A DNA stretch of 64,000 bases, taken from assembly GCF_000478275.1 (NCBI RefSeq), contig NZ_ASJB01000051.1:62001-126000 (forward strand), written 5' to 3'. Both the position numbers and the translations under genes were made by a program. Each line of letters begins with the position of its first letter. Position 1 is the stretch's first letter. The notes below the pieces were generated by a model that did no database searches, had not been told where the DNA came from, and saw nothing but the letters and a program-made list of their open reading frames with translations. This DNA is from Amycolatopsis orientalis DSM 40040 = KCTC 9412. Lineage in GTDB: Bacteria > Actinomycetota > Actinomycetes > Mycobacteriales > Pseudonocardiaceae. Below are positions 7,345-15,817 of this stretch, piece by piece.

Positions 7345-8721
7345 ATGGAACTACCAGTCGGTAGCGACTATGTCCACTTCGAAGCACGGGTGAAGCGCCT
7401 GATGACCGAGAATCGCCCTGTCCGGCCGGAGCCCGGCCGCCACAACCTCGACCCTCATCTCGACCGCTACGCCGCGCGTACGGCAGGGATGACTGCTTCC
7501 GAGATCAGGGCGTTGTTCGCGGTGGCCAGTCGCCCCGAAGTGGTATCGCTCGCCGGCGGGATGCCGAACCTCGCCGCGCTCCCGTTGGACACGCTGTCCG
7601 CGCAGGTCGGCGAACTCATCACCGAAGAAGGCCTGGTCGCGCTCCAGTACGGCTCCGCGCACGGTGTCCCCGCGCTGCGCGAGCAGATCTGCGAAATCAT
7701 GGCCCTCGAAGGCATCAAGGCCCACCCGGACGACGTCGTCGTGACGGTCGGCTCCCAGATGGGGCTCGACATGGTCACCCGGCTGTTCTGCGATCCGGGA
7801 GACGTCATCATCGCCGAGGGACCGTCGTACGTCGGCGCGCTCGGCTCTTTCGCCGCGTACCAGGCGGACGTCGTCCACGTCGCGATGGACGACCACGGCC
7901 TGGTCCCCGAGGGGCTGCGCGCCGCGCTCGCGGAGACCAGGAAAGCCGGCCGCCGCGTCAAATTCCTCTACACGATCCCCAACTTCCACAACCCCGGCGG
8001 CGTCACGCTGGCCGTCGAGCGGCGTGCGGAGATCGTGGAGATCTGCCGCGAGAACGACATCCTCATCGTCGAGGACAACCCGTACGGTCTGCTCGGCTTC
8101 AGCGGCCAGACGTATCCGGCGCTCCGCTCGATCGACCCCGACAATGTCGTCTACCTGGGCTCTTTTTCCAAGACCTTCGCCTCCGGCCTGCGGGTCGGCT
8201 GGGTGCTCGCACCGCACGCCGTCCGGGAGAAGCTCGTGCTCGCGGCCGAGTCCGCGACACTTTGTCCGCCGACGCTTAACCAGTTGATCGTGTCGCGATA
8301 CCTCTCGACTCATGACTGGATGGGTCAGATCAAGACCTTCCGCGAGAACTACCGGGAACGGCGGGACGCGATCCTGTCCGCGCTCGAGCAGCACATGCCC
8401 ACCGGATGCAGCTGGACCAAACCCGACGGCGGCTTTTACGTCTGGATGACCGTCCCCGAAGGCGTCGACACGAAGGCGATGCTGCCGCGAGCCGTCACGG
8501 CCCGGGTCGCCTACGCGTCCGGAACCGGGTTCTACGCCGACGGTTTCGGCAGCAGACAGCTTCGTCTTTCCTACTGTTACCCGACGCCCGAGCGGATCCG
8601 CGAAGGCGTCCGGCGGCTCGCCGCGGTGCTCGAGTCCGAAATGGACCTTGCGCGTACCTTCGGTAACGCGAGCCCACGCTCGATCTCGGGGCCGCAAAAC
8701 CCCTCTCCGGACACGGTCTGA
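7345..8721 (+). CDS. PLP-dependent class I/II aminotransferase
   Basis: A 458-residue fold-type I aminotransferase. The PLP-binding lysine is K276 in SFSKTFASGLRVGW. Other family motifs are SLAGGMPN, YGSAHGVPALREQI, PNFHNPGG and DNPYG. It resembles 2-aminoadipate/MocR-like aminotransferases without the GntR DNA-binding domain. ATG at 7345 is preceded by GGGAGGG at 12 nt; ATG at 7294 (upstream) and 7402 (downstream) are alternatives. It is divergent from the GNAT gene and 34 bp before the ligase-like gene, so the two may be one operon acting on amino-acid or D-amino-acid chemistry. The substrate cannot be assigned. Confidence 0.85.
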   Translation: MELPVGSDYVHFEARVKRLMTENRPVRPEPGRHNLDPHLDRYAARTAGMTASEIRALFAVASRPEVVSLAGGMPNLAALPLDTLSAQVGELITEEGLVALQYGSAHGVPALREQICEIMALEGIKAHPDDVVVTVGSQMGLDMVTRLFCDPGDVIIAEGPSYVGALGSFAAYQADVVHVAMDDHGLVPEGLRAALAETRKAGRRVKFLYTIPNFHNPGGVTLAVERRAEIVEICRENDILIVEDNPYGLLGFSGQTYPALRSIDPDNVVYLGSFSKTFASGLRVGWVLAPHAVREKLVLAAESATLCPPTLNQLIVSRYLSTHDWMGQIKTFRENYRERRDAILSALEQHMPTGCSWTKPDGGFYVWMTVPEGVDTKAMLPRAVTARVAYASGTGFYADGFGSRQLRLSYCYPTPERIREGVRRLAAVLESEMDLARTFGNASPRSISGPQNPSPDTV

Positions 8722-8755
8722 TCGACCGGACGTCCCCAAGCACGAAGGAGTCTCG

Positions 8756-9706
8756 GTGGTCGACCGCACCGTTGCCGTACTCGCAGGTGGCCTTTCCCAC
8801 GAACGCGACGTCTCTCTCCGCTCCGGGCGCCGGCTCTCGGTCGCGTTGCGGGCGGAAGGTCTCGTCGTCGAGGAGTGGGACACCGACGCGGGTCTGCTCG
8901 AACGTCTTCGCACCCAGCGGCCCGACGCGGCCATCGTCGCCCTTCACGGTGGTGAGGGGGAGAACGGCGCGGTGCAGACGGTGCTGGAGATGCTCGACGT
9001 GCCTTACGTCGGCACCAGTTCGCGGGGTTGTCGCCGCGCGTGGGACAAGCCGACGGCCAAGGCGCTCGTCGCCGACGCCGGTTTCACCACGCCGGACTGG
9101 GTGGTGCTGCCGCACAGCACCTTCCGCGAACTCGGCGCGCAGGCCGTGCTGGACTCGATGGTCGACACGCTGGGCCTGCCCATGATCCTGAAGCCCGACC
9201 AAGGGGGATCGGCGCTGGGCGCCCAGGTCGTCAAGGACGCCGCGGAGATGCCCGGCGCGATGGTCGGCTGCTTCGCATACGGCGACACCGTCCTCGCCGA
9301 GAAGTTCGTTTCCGGCGTCGAGGTGGCCGTGACGGTCATCGAAGGCGACGAGGGACCCGAGGCCCTGCCCGCGGTCGAGATCGTGCCGGAGAGCGGCGTG
9401 TACGACTACACCGCCCGCTACACCGCCGGGCTGACCGATTTCTTCACTCCCGCGCGAATTCCCGACGAAGCCGCCAAGGCGGTCGGGGAACTCGCCGTCG
9501 CTGTGCACCGGCAACTCGGCCTTCGCGACATCTCCCGGACCGACGCCGTGATCACCGAGGACGGCACGGTCCACTTCCTCGCGGTGAACCCCTCGCCGGG
9601 TCTCACCGAGACGTCGATCGTCCCGGTGGCGATCGAGGCGGCCGGTGCCACCCTCGGATCAGTCTTCGCCGGGCTGGTGGGACGGGCGATCGCCCGCAAG
9701 AGCTGA
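8756..9706 (+). CDS. D-Ala-D-Ala ligase-like ATP-grasp protein with altered metal site
   Basis: A 316-residue protein of the Ddl ATP-grasp fold. GTG is chosen for GAAGGAG 6 nt upstream. Motifs seen: VLAGGLSHERDVSL (N-terminal domain), ALHGGEGENGAVQ, ILKPDQGGSALG, VLAEKFVSGVEV, SRTDAV (R261, D263) and AVNPSPGLTETS (276-287). In known Ddl enzymes the last motif is E-x-N-T-x-P-G, whose Glu and Asn bind magnesium; here the Glu position is Ala276, with Asn278 kept. The ATP loop is also atypical. Asp263 remains. It may therefore be a ligase of changed activity or a regulatory paralogue. Its position beside parB/cwlM genes and after an aminotransferase suggests peptidoglycan precursor metabolism, which is inference. 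Confidence 0.8.
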   Translation: MVDRTVAVLAGGLSHERDVSLRSGRRLSVALRAEGLVVEEWDTDAGLLERLRTQRPDAAIVALHGGEGENGAVQTVLEMLDVPYVGTSSRGCRRAWDKPTAKALVADAGFTTPDWVVLPHSTFRELGAQAVLDSMVDTLGLPMILKPDQGGSALGAQVVKDAAEMPGAMVGCFAYGDTVLAEKFVSGVEVAVTVIEGDEGPEALPAVEIVPESGVYDYTARYTAGLTDFFTPARIPDEAAKAVGELAVAVHRQLGLRDISRTDAVITEDGTVHFLAVNPSPGLTETSIVPVAIEAAGATLGSVFAGLVGRAIARKS

Positions 9707-10141
9707 CCCGGACTCGACGAAGGGGACTTGCCCGGCAGGGGCGAGTCCCCTTTTCCGTTTCCCGGCCACGACGACGACCTGATACTCGTCCTCGTAGACG
9801 ATCACTCCCGGGTCCGCCGACCAGACCGTCTCGCACGGGATCCCATGGGTCTCGAGAATCGACAGATAGCCGTCGACTCGCTCGATGAAGACCTGAGCGG
9901 TCGCCTTGAACCACGCCGCGGCGCCGGGGTTCACGTCCACGTCGTAGACGCTTGGATCGGTATGCGCCGGATTGATGAAGTTCGCGTCGTACCAGTCGTT
10001 GTTCGCGCGGCGGAAGGCTTCCTGCTCGGCGGTGAGCCGTCCGGCCTTGGCGAGGCCGTTGACGAGACCGAAGACGCCGGTGAAGGTTCCTCGCTCATTC
10101 CGAGTCGGGCTCTGAAAGCGGACGAAGGGAAGACCGGTCAT
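9659..10141 (-). CDS. Conserved-looking protein of unknown function
   Basis: A 160-residue protein that I do not recognise. ATG at 10141 overlaps the stop of the HAD gene (ATGA), so the pair is translationally coupled. The sequence is soluble, begins TGLPFVRFQSPTRNERGTF, has an aromatic acidic middle (NNDWYDANFINPAHTDPSVY) and ends in a basic, proline-containing tail. The last 48 bp run antisense into the 3' end of the ligase-like gene, so the two convergent genes overlap. Codon positions show the GC bias of a real gene. No membrane segment or signal peptide. Confidence 0.62.
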   Translation of the reverse strand: MTGLPFVRFQSPTRNERGTFTGVFGLVNGLAKAGRLTAEQEAFRRANNDWYDANFINPAHTDPSVYDVDVNPGAAAWFKATAQVFIERVDGYLSILETHGIPCETVWSADPGVIVYEDEYQVVVVAGKRKRGLAPAGQVPFVESGSALAGDRPSHQPGED

Positions 10142-10809
10142 CGACGGGGCCATCCGCGCACCCACGACAGCAGCTCTTCGTCTCGCAGCGAGCCGATCAC
10201 GACATCAGCGGGGAAGTCTTGTTGCTTCAACGTAGGGACACCGACGACGGGAACGCCGGCCGACCGCGCCGACCGGAGACCGGTCATCGAGTCCTCGAAC
10301 GCCAGCGCGTCGGCAGGCTCAACGTTCAAGAGACCACAAGCGGTCAGGTACATCTCCGGATCCGGCTTCGGCGCGGCCACCTCGTCAGCCGCCAGTTTCA
10401 CGGGAAACATCGCCGAAAGCCCGCCGCGATCGAGTGCGGCCTCCAGCAGCGCACGGGGCGAGTTGCTCGCGACAGCGACCGGAACGGCGGCGGCGGTCAG
10501 CTCGACCAATTCACGCGCGCCGGGCATCGCCTCCGCTTTCGCGGTGACGACCTCGGTCACCAACCTCAGCAACTCGTCCGCGATCTCGGCACCGCCATCC
10601 GGTTCTCCGAAGGCTTCCGCCATCGCGTCGGCCGCGGCCGGTAGCGACTTGCCGATCACCGACGCCTTCTCGACCGGACCGAAGGGCAGACCTCGCCGCG
10701 CGAACAGCTCGGTCTCGGCGACCGACCAACACGGCTCGGTGTCCATGAGCAATCCGTCGCAGTCGAAGATGACCGCGCGTGGATTTCGACCGCCGAAGAG
10801 TCCCTGCAT
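10138..10809 (-). CDS. HAD-superfamily hydrolase (phosphatase/phosphoglucomutase-like)
   Basis: A 223-residue haloacid-dehalogenase hydrolase. ATG at 10809 follows GGGGG at 6 nt; GTG at 10830 is a possible longer start. Motif I is VIFDCDGLLMDTE (nucleophile Asp), motif II VAVASNSP, motif III lysine in KPDPEMYL, motif IV FEDSMTGLRSARSAG. The cap domain is of the beta-phosphoglucomutase/phosphatase type. The substrate is unknown. It is coupled to the unknown gene downstream. Confidence 0.88.
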   Translation of the reverse strand: MQGLFGGRNPRAVIFDCDGLLMDTEPCWSVAETELFARRGLPFGPVEKASVIGKSLPAAADAMAEAFGEPDGGAEIADELLRLVTEVVTAKAEAMPGARELVELTAAAVPVAVASNSPRALLEAALDRGGLSAMFPVKLAADEVAAPKPDPEMYLTACGLLNVEPADALAFEDSMTGLRSARSAGVPVVGVPTLKQQDFPADVVIGSLRDEELLSWVRGWPRR

Positions 10810-10893
10810 ACTTGCCCCCAGTTCAAGCACTCAGCGTCATCCACTGCCAGCAATCAGCTATCGTCACCGTGACAAAACGACCCGGTGTGATCC

Positions 10894-11910
10894 CTAATCG
10901 GTTTTCGGTGTCTGATTTGCCTGATTTTGATCCATCAGCGCGACGATGCGTTCAAGATCGTCCACGGACCCGAATTCGAGGGTGATCCGGCCCTTCCGGC
11001 GCCCGAGGTCGACCTTCACCCGGGTGTCGAACCGGTCCGAGAGCCGGTTCGCCAGTTCCTGGAGACCGGGTGCCTGGATCGGCTTGCGGGGAGCGGGCTT
11101 CGGCTTGGCCGGCTTCTCGCTCTTCTTGAGCGTGACGGCTTCCTCGGTCGCCCGCACCGACATACCCTCCGCGACGATCCGCGCGGCCAGCTCTTCCTGA
11201 CTGTCGGCGTCCTCAAGAGAGAGCAGCGCCCGCGCGTGCCCCGCCGAAAGCACCCCGGCGGCGACCCGCCGCTGGACCGCGAGGGGGAGTTTGAGCAAGC
11301 GGATCGTGTTCGTGATGACCGGGCGGCTGCGCCCGATCCGGCCGGCCAGCTCCTCGTGGGTGACCGCGAATTCGTCGAGCAGCTGCTGATACGCGGCCGC
11401 CTCTTCGAGCGGGTTGAGCTGAACGCGGTGGATGTTCTCGAGCAGCGCGTCGCGCAGCATCGCCTCGTCGGCGGTCTGGCGGACGATCGCCGGGATCGCC
11501 TCCAGCTCGGCCAGCTGGGACGCGCGCAGCCGCCGCTCGCCCATGACGAGTTCGTACTCGTCGGGTCCGAGTTCCCGGACCACGATGGGCTGCATGAGCC
11601 CGAACTCGCGGATCGAGTGCTCCAGCTCGTTGAGCGCGTCCTCGTCGAAGACCTGCCGCGGCTGCTTCGGGTTCGGCTTGATCTGGCTGACCGGCACCTC
11701 GCGGTAGACCGCCCCGGCCACCGCGCCGCCGTGCGAGCCGGCCGCGCCGTTGGCCGCGAACCAGCCCTTGTCATCCGGTCCCGACGGCCCGGACGGAGGA
11801 GCGGGGACCGCCGCCGAGCCGTTCTCGGCCGGGGCCGCGGCACCCGGTGGCGGGCCGGTGGGGATCAGGGCGGCGAGCCCGCGCCCGAGCCCCCCTCTGC
11901 GCTCGCTCAT
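10894..11910 (-). CDS. parB: Chromosome partitioning protein ParB
   Basis: A 338-residue ParB. ATG at 11910 is chosen (SERRGGLGRGLAALIP; AAGGAAAGGA 11 nt upstream) and overlaps the parA stop as ATGA. A Pro/Ala linker follows the first 20 residues. The ParB/sulfiredoxin CTP-binding domain includes VSQIKPNPKQPRQVF, GERRLRASQLA and ENIHRVQLNPLEEAAAY. The helix-turn-helix is THEELAGRIGRSRPVITNTI. The C-terminal dimerisation part reads FDTRVKVDLGRRKGRITLEF. It binds the parS sites upstream, spreads as a CTP-dependent clamp, and works with ParA to segregate the origin. Confidence 0.97.
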   Translation of the reverse strand: MSERRGGLGRGLAALIPTGPPPGAAAPAENGSAAVPAPPSGPSGPDDKGWFAANGAAGSHGGAVAGAVYREVPVSQIKPNPKQPRQVFDEDALNELEHSIREFGLMQPIVVRELGPDEYELVMGERRLRASQLAELEAIPAIVRQTADEAMLRDALLENIHRVQLNPLEEAAAYQQLLDEFAVTHEELAGRIGRSRPVITNTIRLLKLPLAVQRRVAAGVLSAGHARALLSLEDADSQEELAARIVAEGMSVRATEEAVTLKKSEKPAKPKPAPRKPIQAPGLQELANRLSDRFDTRVKVDLGRRKGRITLEFGSVDDLERIVALMDQNQANQTPKTD

Positions 11911-12836
11911 GCCGTACCGCTCCTTTCCTTCATCTCCGCCCCACGTTGGGCGATCTCCTTCGCGGCGTCCACGTAGCTCATCGCACCCCGCGAACCCGGG
12001 TCGTAAGCGAGGACCGTCTGCCCGTATCCGGGCGCCTCGGAGACCTTCACACTGCGCGGGATCACCGTCTTGAGAACAGTGTCCCCGAAGTGGTTCCGGA
12101 CCTCGTTGGTCACCTGATCGGCCAGCTTCGTCCGGCCGTCGTACATGGTGAGCAGAATCGTGGAGACGCTGAGTTCGCGGTTCAGGTGCTTCTGGACGAG
12201 CTCGATGTTGCTCAGCAGCTGCCCCAGACCTTCGAGTGCGTAGTACTCGCACTGGATCGGGATCAGGACCTCCTGCGCGGCGACCATCGCGTTGACGGTG
12301 AGCAGGCCGAGCGACGGCGGGCAGTCGATGAAGACGTAGTCGACGCCGATCTCGTCGAGGATCTCGGACGAGAGCGCCTCCTTGAGCCGCATCTCTCGGG
12401 ACGCCATGGAGACGAGTTCGATCTCGGCACCGGCGAGATCGATGGTCGCGGGCACGCAGTAGAGGTTCGACGACTGCTCGCTCTGCGCCGCCGCTTCGGC
12501 CAGCGACACCTCACCGATCAGCACCTCGTAGATCGACGGCGTGCCGGAACGGTGGTCGATGTCGAGCGCGGTGCTCGCGTTGCCCTGAGGGTCGAGGTCG
12601 ATCACGAGCGTCTTGAGCCCGTGGACGGCCAGGGCGGCGGCGAGGTTCACCGTGCTCGTCGTCTTGCCGACGCCGCCCTTCTGGTTGGCGACGGTCAGCA
12701 CGCGCCGACGACTCGGTCGCGGGAGGGCACCTTCCTTGGGGTGCAGCACGCTGGCGGCTCGGACGGCTTCCTCGGCGATGGGCGTCCAGCCGAGTTCATG
12801 GCCGGCGGTCGCCGGGTCGGACGGTGGGGGAGTCAC
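11907..12836 (-). CDS. parA: Chromosome partitioning ATPase ParA
   Basis: A 309-residue ATPase with GTG start and AGAGGAGG 11 nt upstream. The deviant Walker A is KGGVGKTTSTVN at about residues 53-64 in ANQKGGVGKTT. Walker A' is VIDLDPQGNAST and Walker B VFIDCPPSLG. A 44-residue leader precedes the fold. Length and order (parA-parB after rsmG) are typical of actinobacterial chromosomes. It forms ATP-dependent gradients on DNA that pull ParB-parS complexes. The nearest parS lies 46 bp upstream of its start, so ParB may autoregulate the operon. Confidence 0.97.
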   Translation of the reverse strand: MTPPPSDPATAGHELGWTPIAEEAVRAASVLHPKEGALPRPSRRRVLTVANQKGGVGKTTSTVNLAAALAVHGLKTLVIDLDPQGNASTALDIDHRSGTPSIYEVLIGEVSLAEAAAQSEQSSNLYCVPATIDLAGAEIELVSMASREMRLKEALSSEILDEIGVDYVFIDCPPSLGLLTVNAMVAAQEVLIPIQCEYYALEGLGQLLSNIELVQKHLNRELSVSTILLTMYDGRTKLADQVTNEVRNHFGDTVLKTVIPRSVKVSEAPGYGQTVLAYDPGSRGAMSYVDAAKEIAQRGAEMKERSGTA

Positions 12837-12881
12837 CGGTCTCGGACCTCCTCTGTAGTGGACGTGGGAGTCGTTCTGCGT

Positions 12882-12897
12882 TGTTTCACGTGGAACG
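12882..12897. promoter_or_regulatory. parS site 1
   Basis: TGTTTCACGTGGAACG matches the conserved TGTTTCACGTGAAACA centromere sequence except for two right-half positions. It lies between the rsmG stop and the parA start, where ParB binding could also repress parAB. Confidence 0.88.
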
Positions 12898-12899
12898 GA

Positions 12900-13580
12900 C
12901 TAGCTGCGCCTGCCGCGCGGCCGAGACGGTTTCGGAGGCAGGCGGTGGATCACGACGACCGTGCTGGGGACCTCAAGTACCTTCGCACCGCACTCGAAGA
13001 CCTCCGGCTCGCCACCGCCGGCCTTTCGGACGGCGACGCGATCGCGTTCGATTTCTTCTCCAGCGCTCGCTCCTTTGAGGGCGACCAGAGCACCTTGGGC
13101 ACGTACGAGCGGAAGGCACCAGCCGGCGAGCCGGGCCAAGGGGGCGACCGCCCGGGCGGTGACGACATCCGCGCCACCGAGTTCCTCGCGCACCTGCCGC
13201 TCCTCCGCGCGCCCGCGGACAACGGTGATGGGGAGTTCCAGCTTCTCGGCAACCTCGGCCAGCCAGTCGACCCGGCGGGCCATCGGTTCGAGCAGAACGA
13301 TATCGAGGTCCGGTCGGCTGATCGCGAGCGGCACACCCGGAAGCCCCGCACCCGATCCGACGTCGACCACGCGGGCACCCTCGGGGATCCGTTCGCCGAT
13401 CACGGCGGAGTTCAAGACGTGCCGTTCCCAAAGCCGGTCGACCTCACGGGGGCCGATGAGTCCACGCTCGACGCCGTGGCGCTCCAGGAGTTCGACGTAG
13501 CCGGCGGCTTGCTCGACGCGGTCTCCGAACACCTCTGACGCCGCGGTCCGTACCGATGCGGCGACCCCGTCCAAGCCCAC
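12900..13580 (-). CDS. rsmG: 16S rRNA (guanine527-N7)-methyltransferase
   Basis: A 226-residue SAM-dependent methyltransferase (GidB). GTG start with GAGGAGAGAGA directly upstream. The SAM-binding motif is VVDVGSGAGLPGVPLAI at about residues 68-84. A helical N-terminal segment (EQAAGYVELLERHGVERGLI) and RLWERHVLNSAVI are typical of RsmG. It modifies G527 of 16S rRNA, and loss of this enzyme gives low-level streptomycin resistance in many bacteria. parS sites flank it on both sides. Confidence 0.95.
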   Translation of the reverse strand: MGLDGVAASVRTAASEVFGDRVEQAAGYVELLERHGVERGLIGPREVDRLWERHVLNSAVIGERIPEGARVVDVGSGAGLPGVPLAISRPDLDIVLLEPMARRVDWLAEVAEKLELPITVVRGRAEERQVREELGGADVVTARAVAPLARLAGWCLPLVRAQGALVALKGASAGEEIERDRVAVRKAGGGEPEVFECGAKVLEVPSTVVVIHRLPPKPSRPRGRRS

Positions 13581-13602
13581 TCTCTCTCCTCAACCTCGAC
13601 GC

Positions 13603-13618
13603 CGTTTCACGTGAAACG
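13603..13618. promoter_or_regulatory. parS site 2
   Basis: CGTTTCACGTGAAACG is a perfect 16-bp palindrome with the invariant parS core GTTTCACGTGAAAC. It lies 22 bp upstream of the rsmG start codon. Confidence 0.96.
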
Positions 13619-13697
13619 CGCTCCATTGATTGTCCATGACGCCGACCGCAAAACGGGGAGCCAGACCGAAGTTGTGGACAACTCCACTCGACTCACG

Positions 13698-13713
13698 CGT
13701 TTCACGTGAAACG
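13698..13713. promoter_or_regulatory. parS site 3
   Basis: CGTTTCACGTGAAACG, identical to parS site 2, 95 bp further from rsmG in the spacer before the jag gene. A TTGTGGACAA sequence (DnaA-box-like palindrome) lies at about 13673-13682, between the two parS sites. Confidence 0.96.
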
Positions 13714-13766
13714 CCATGCGTGTAATTCGCTCCAGCGACCCCCGTGGAGCGACCCCTATATATAAG

Positions 13767-13800
13767 GAAGCGGCCCGCCGGATGACCGGCGGGCCGCTTC
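13767..13800 (-). terminator. Terminator of the rpmH-jag operon
   Basis: Perfect 15-bp arms GAAGCGGCCCGCCGG / CCGGCGGGCCGCTTC with a 4-nt loop, 15 bp past the jag stop on the minus strand, followed on that strand by CTTATATATAGG. Confidence 0.88.
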
Positions 13801-13814
13801 GGGCAGAGAATCCG

Positions 13815-14372
13815 TCAGGCGGGGAAGATGACGACCCGGCGCTTCGGGTCCTCTCCTTCGCTCTCGCTCTTGACCCCGTCGACAGCGGCGACCGCGTCGT
13901 GCACGACCTTCCGCTCGAACGGGCTCATCGGCTGCAGCCGGACACGCTCACCGGACGAGACCACGGTCTCCGCGGTCGAGCGACCGAGCTCGCGAAGCTC
14001 CTCGCGACGGTCCGCACGCCAGCCCGCGATGTCCAGCATCAGACGGCTCCGCGAGCCGGTCTCCTGCTGCACCGCCAGCCGCGTCAGCTCCTGCAGCGCT
14101 TCGAGCACCGTGCCGCGCGGGCCGACGAGCTTCTCCAGATCCTCGCCACCGTCGATGCTGACGATCGCCCGGCCCGCCTCGACATCGAGATCGATGTCGC
14201 CGTCGTAGTCCAGAAGGTCGAGCAGGCGCTCGAGGTAGTCGCCGGCGATGTCGCCCTCCTTCACGAGGACGTCGTCGTCGACACCTCCCTTGCGACCGGT
14301 CTCTTCAGCGGCGTCCTCAACGTCGGCCGCGCTGTTCTCCTCGGCGTCGATCGTGTCGATCGTGTCCGCCAT
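13815..14372 (-). CDS. khpB: KhpB/Jag RNA-binding protein (KH and R3H domains)
   Basis: A 185-residue protein with ATG and GGAGAGGAG 8 nt upstream. An acidic leader of 45 residues is followed by a KH-like domain (YDGDIDLDVEAGRAIVSI, GEDLEKLVGPRGTVLEALQ) and an R3H domain (SGERVRLQPMSPFERKVVHD), ending VVIFPA. It binds RNA and in Gram-positives is tied to cell elongation and division. It directly follows yidC, the usual arrangement (spoIIIJ-jag). Confidence 0.94.
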   Translation of the reverse strand: MADTIDTIDAEENSAADVEDAAEETGRKGGVDDDVLVKEGDIAGDYLERLLDLLDYDGDIDLDVEAGRAIVSIDGGEDLEKLVGPRGTVLEALQELTRLAVQQETGSRSRLMLDIAGWRADRREELRELGRSTAETVVSSGERVRLQPMSPFERKVVHDAVAAVDGVKSESEGEDPKRRVVIFPA

Positions 14373-14402
14373 TCTTAGTCTCCTCTCCAGCCCGGATCAG
14401 CG

Positions 14403-15503
14403 TCAGCGACGCTTCCGGCCCGATTTCTTAGTCGAGTCCGAGATGAGACCGGGCACGTCGGCACCGTTCTCCTTCGAGCCGTTCGCCGACGGCTCGGCTG
14501 TCGCGTCCTTGTCCTTCTTCTCCGCGGGAGAAGCGGTCTGGGCGAAGCCGTGGGGCGAGCCGGCCTTCTTGACCTGACCACCGCCCGCGACGGGCTTGTT
14601 CCGCTTCTGCTGGACCGGCTTCTGGCCGGGGCGGGGCGCGGTCGGCTTCTGGCCGGGCTTCGGGCCGAGGTTCGCGCGCTTCTCCTTCTCGGCTTCCTTG
14701 CGGGCCTCTTCTTCCTTGTCGATCTTCGTGTAGACGAGGCGCTGCTGCATCAGGGTCCAGCCGTTGTTGGCGAGCCAGTAGAAGAGCAGACCGATCGGGA
14801 ACAGCGCACCGAAGACGAGGACACCGAGCGGGAAGATGTACATCGTCAGCTTGTTCATCATCGCGGTCTGCGGCGTGGCCGACTCGGGGTTCTGACGCTG
14901 GACCGAGTGACGCGCGGTGAGGTGCGTGGCGATGCTGGCGACGATCATCAGCGGGATCGCGACGGGGGCGACGTGCCAGTGGAAGCCGGCGGCCGTGTTG
15001 CCACCGCTGACCATGTCGACACCGGTGTAGATGGCCTCACCGAGGTTGGTGCCGAACAGCTTCGCGTTGACGTACGACTCGACACCGGCCTGGTCGAAGA
15101 AGTAGTTCTCGGTCTTCGGTCCGCCGTACGGGTTGATGGTGAACATCCGCAGGACGTGGTTCAGACCGATGAAGACCGGGATCTGAAGCAGCATCGGCAG
15201 GCAGCTGCCCAGCGGGTTGACGCCGTGCTCCTTCTGCAGCTTCTGCATCTCCATCGCCTGGCGCTGCCGGTCGTTGGAGTACTTCTTCTGGATCTTCTTC
15301 ATTTCCGGCGCGAAGTCCTGCATCTTCTTCATCGACCGGACCTGGTTCACGAACGGCTTGAACATGATGCCGCGGACCGTGAACGTCAGGAAGATGATCG
15401 CCAGGACCCAGGAGACCGCGTTCGCCTCACCGAACACGAGCCCGAAGACCTTGTGCCAACACCACAAGATGAAGGACACGGGGTAGTAGATGAAGTCGAG
15501 CAC
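14403..15503 (-). CDS. yidC: YidC/Oxa1 membrane protein insertase
   Basis: A 366-residue polytopic insertase. GTG at 15503 is chosen because GAGGAG is 9 nt upstream and the protein then begins at the first helix (LDFIYYPVSFILWCWHKVF). Transmembrane segments lie at about 6-22, 34-52, 103-120, 175-195 and 225-265. The cytoplasmic hairpin MKKIQKKYSNDRQRQAMEM lies between helices. The C-terminal tail of about 100 residues is Lys/Pro/Gln-rich (KPGQKPTAPRPGQKPVQQ) and may contact ribosomes. It inserts membrane proteins with or without SecYEG. Confidence 0.95.
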   Translation of the reverse strand: MLDFIYYPVSFILWCWHKVFGLVFGEANAVSWVLAIIFLTFTVRGIMFKPFVNQVRSMKKMQDFAPEMKKIQKKYSNDRQRQAMEMQKLQKEHGVNPLGSCLPMLLQIPVFIGLNHVLRMFTINPYGGPKTENYFFDQAGVESYVNAKLFGTNLGEAIYTGVDMVSGGNTAAGFHWHVAPVAIPLMIVASIATHLTARHSVQRQNPESATPQTAMMNKLTMYIFPLGVLVFGALFPIGLLFYWLANNGWTLMQQRLVYTKIDKEEEARKEAEKEKRANLGPKPGQKPTAPRPGQKPVQQKRNKPVAGGGQVKKAGSPHGFAQTASPAEKKDKDATAEPSANGSKENGADVPGLISDSTKKSGRKRR

Positions 15504-15507
15504 TGAG

Positions 15508-15813
15508 CTACTCCTCGATCGGTGTTTCAGGTCGGCGATGGCGCCACGAGAACGTCTCGGGTACCGGGTCGCGGCCGGGCATGGTCCACGGGCCACAGCG
15601 CAGCAGACGCCGGACCGCGAGATAAGTGCCGCGGCCGGCGCCGTGCCGGGTCAGTGCCTCGACGGCGTACGCGCTACAGCTCGGGTAGAACCGGCACGCC
15701 GGAGGAAGGAAGGGGGAGATCGCCTTGCGGTACAGCTTGATGGGCAGGAGCAGCACCCATGCCACCGGGCCGGGCCGGGCGTCTTCGGTGGTCTCGTTCT
15801 CGGTGGCTCGCAT
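15508..15813 (-). CDS. yidD: YidD membrane protein insertion efficiency factor
   Basis: A 101-residue basic protein. The family core is ACRFYPSCSAYAVEAL with paired cysteines, preceded by an amphipathic helix (LLPIKLYRKAISPFLPP) and followed by RRLLRCGPW. ATG starts 4 bp after the rnpA stop, and its stop lies 4 bp before the yidC start, in the standard rnpA-yidD-yidC order. It assists YidC at the inner face of the membrane. Confidence 0.95.
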   Translation of the reverse strand: MRATENETTEDARPGPVAWVLLLPIKLYRKAISPFLPPACRFYPSCSAYAVEALTRHGAGRGTYLAVRRLLRCGPWTMPGRDPVPETFSWRHRRPETPIEE

Positions 15814-15817
15814 GCCG

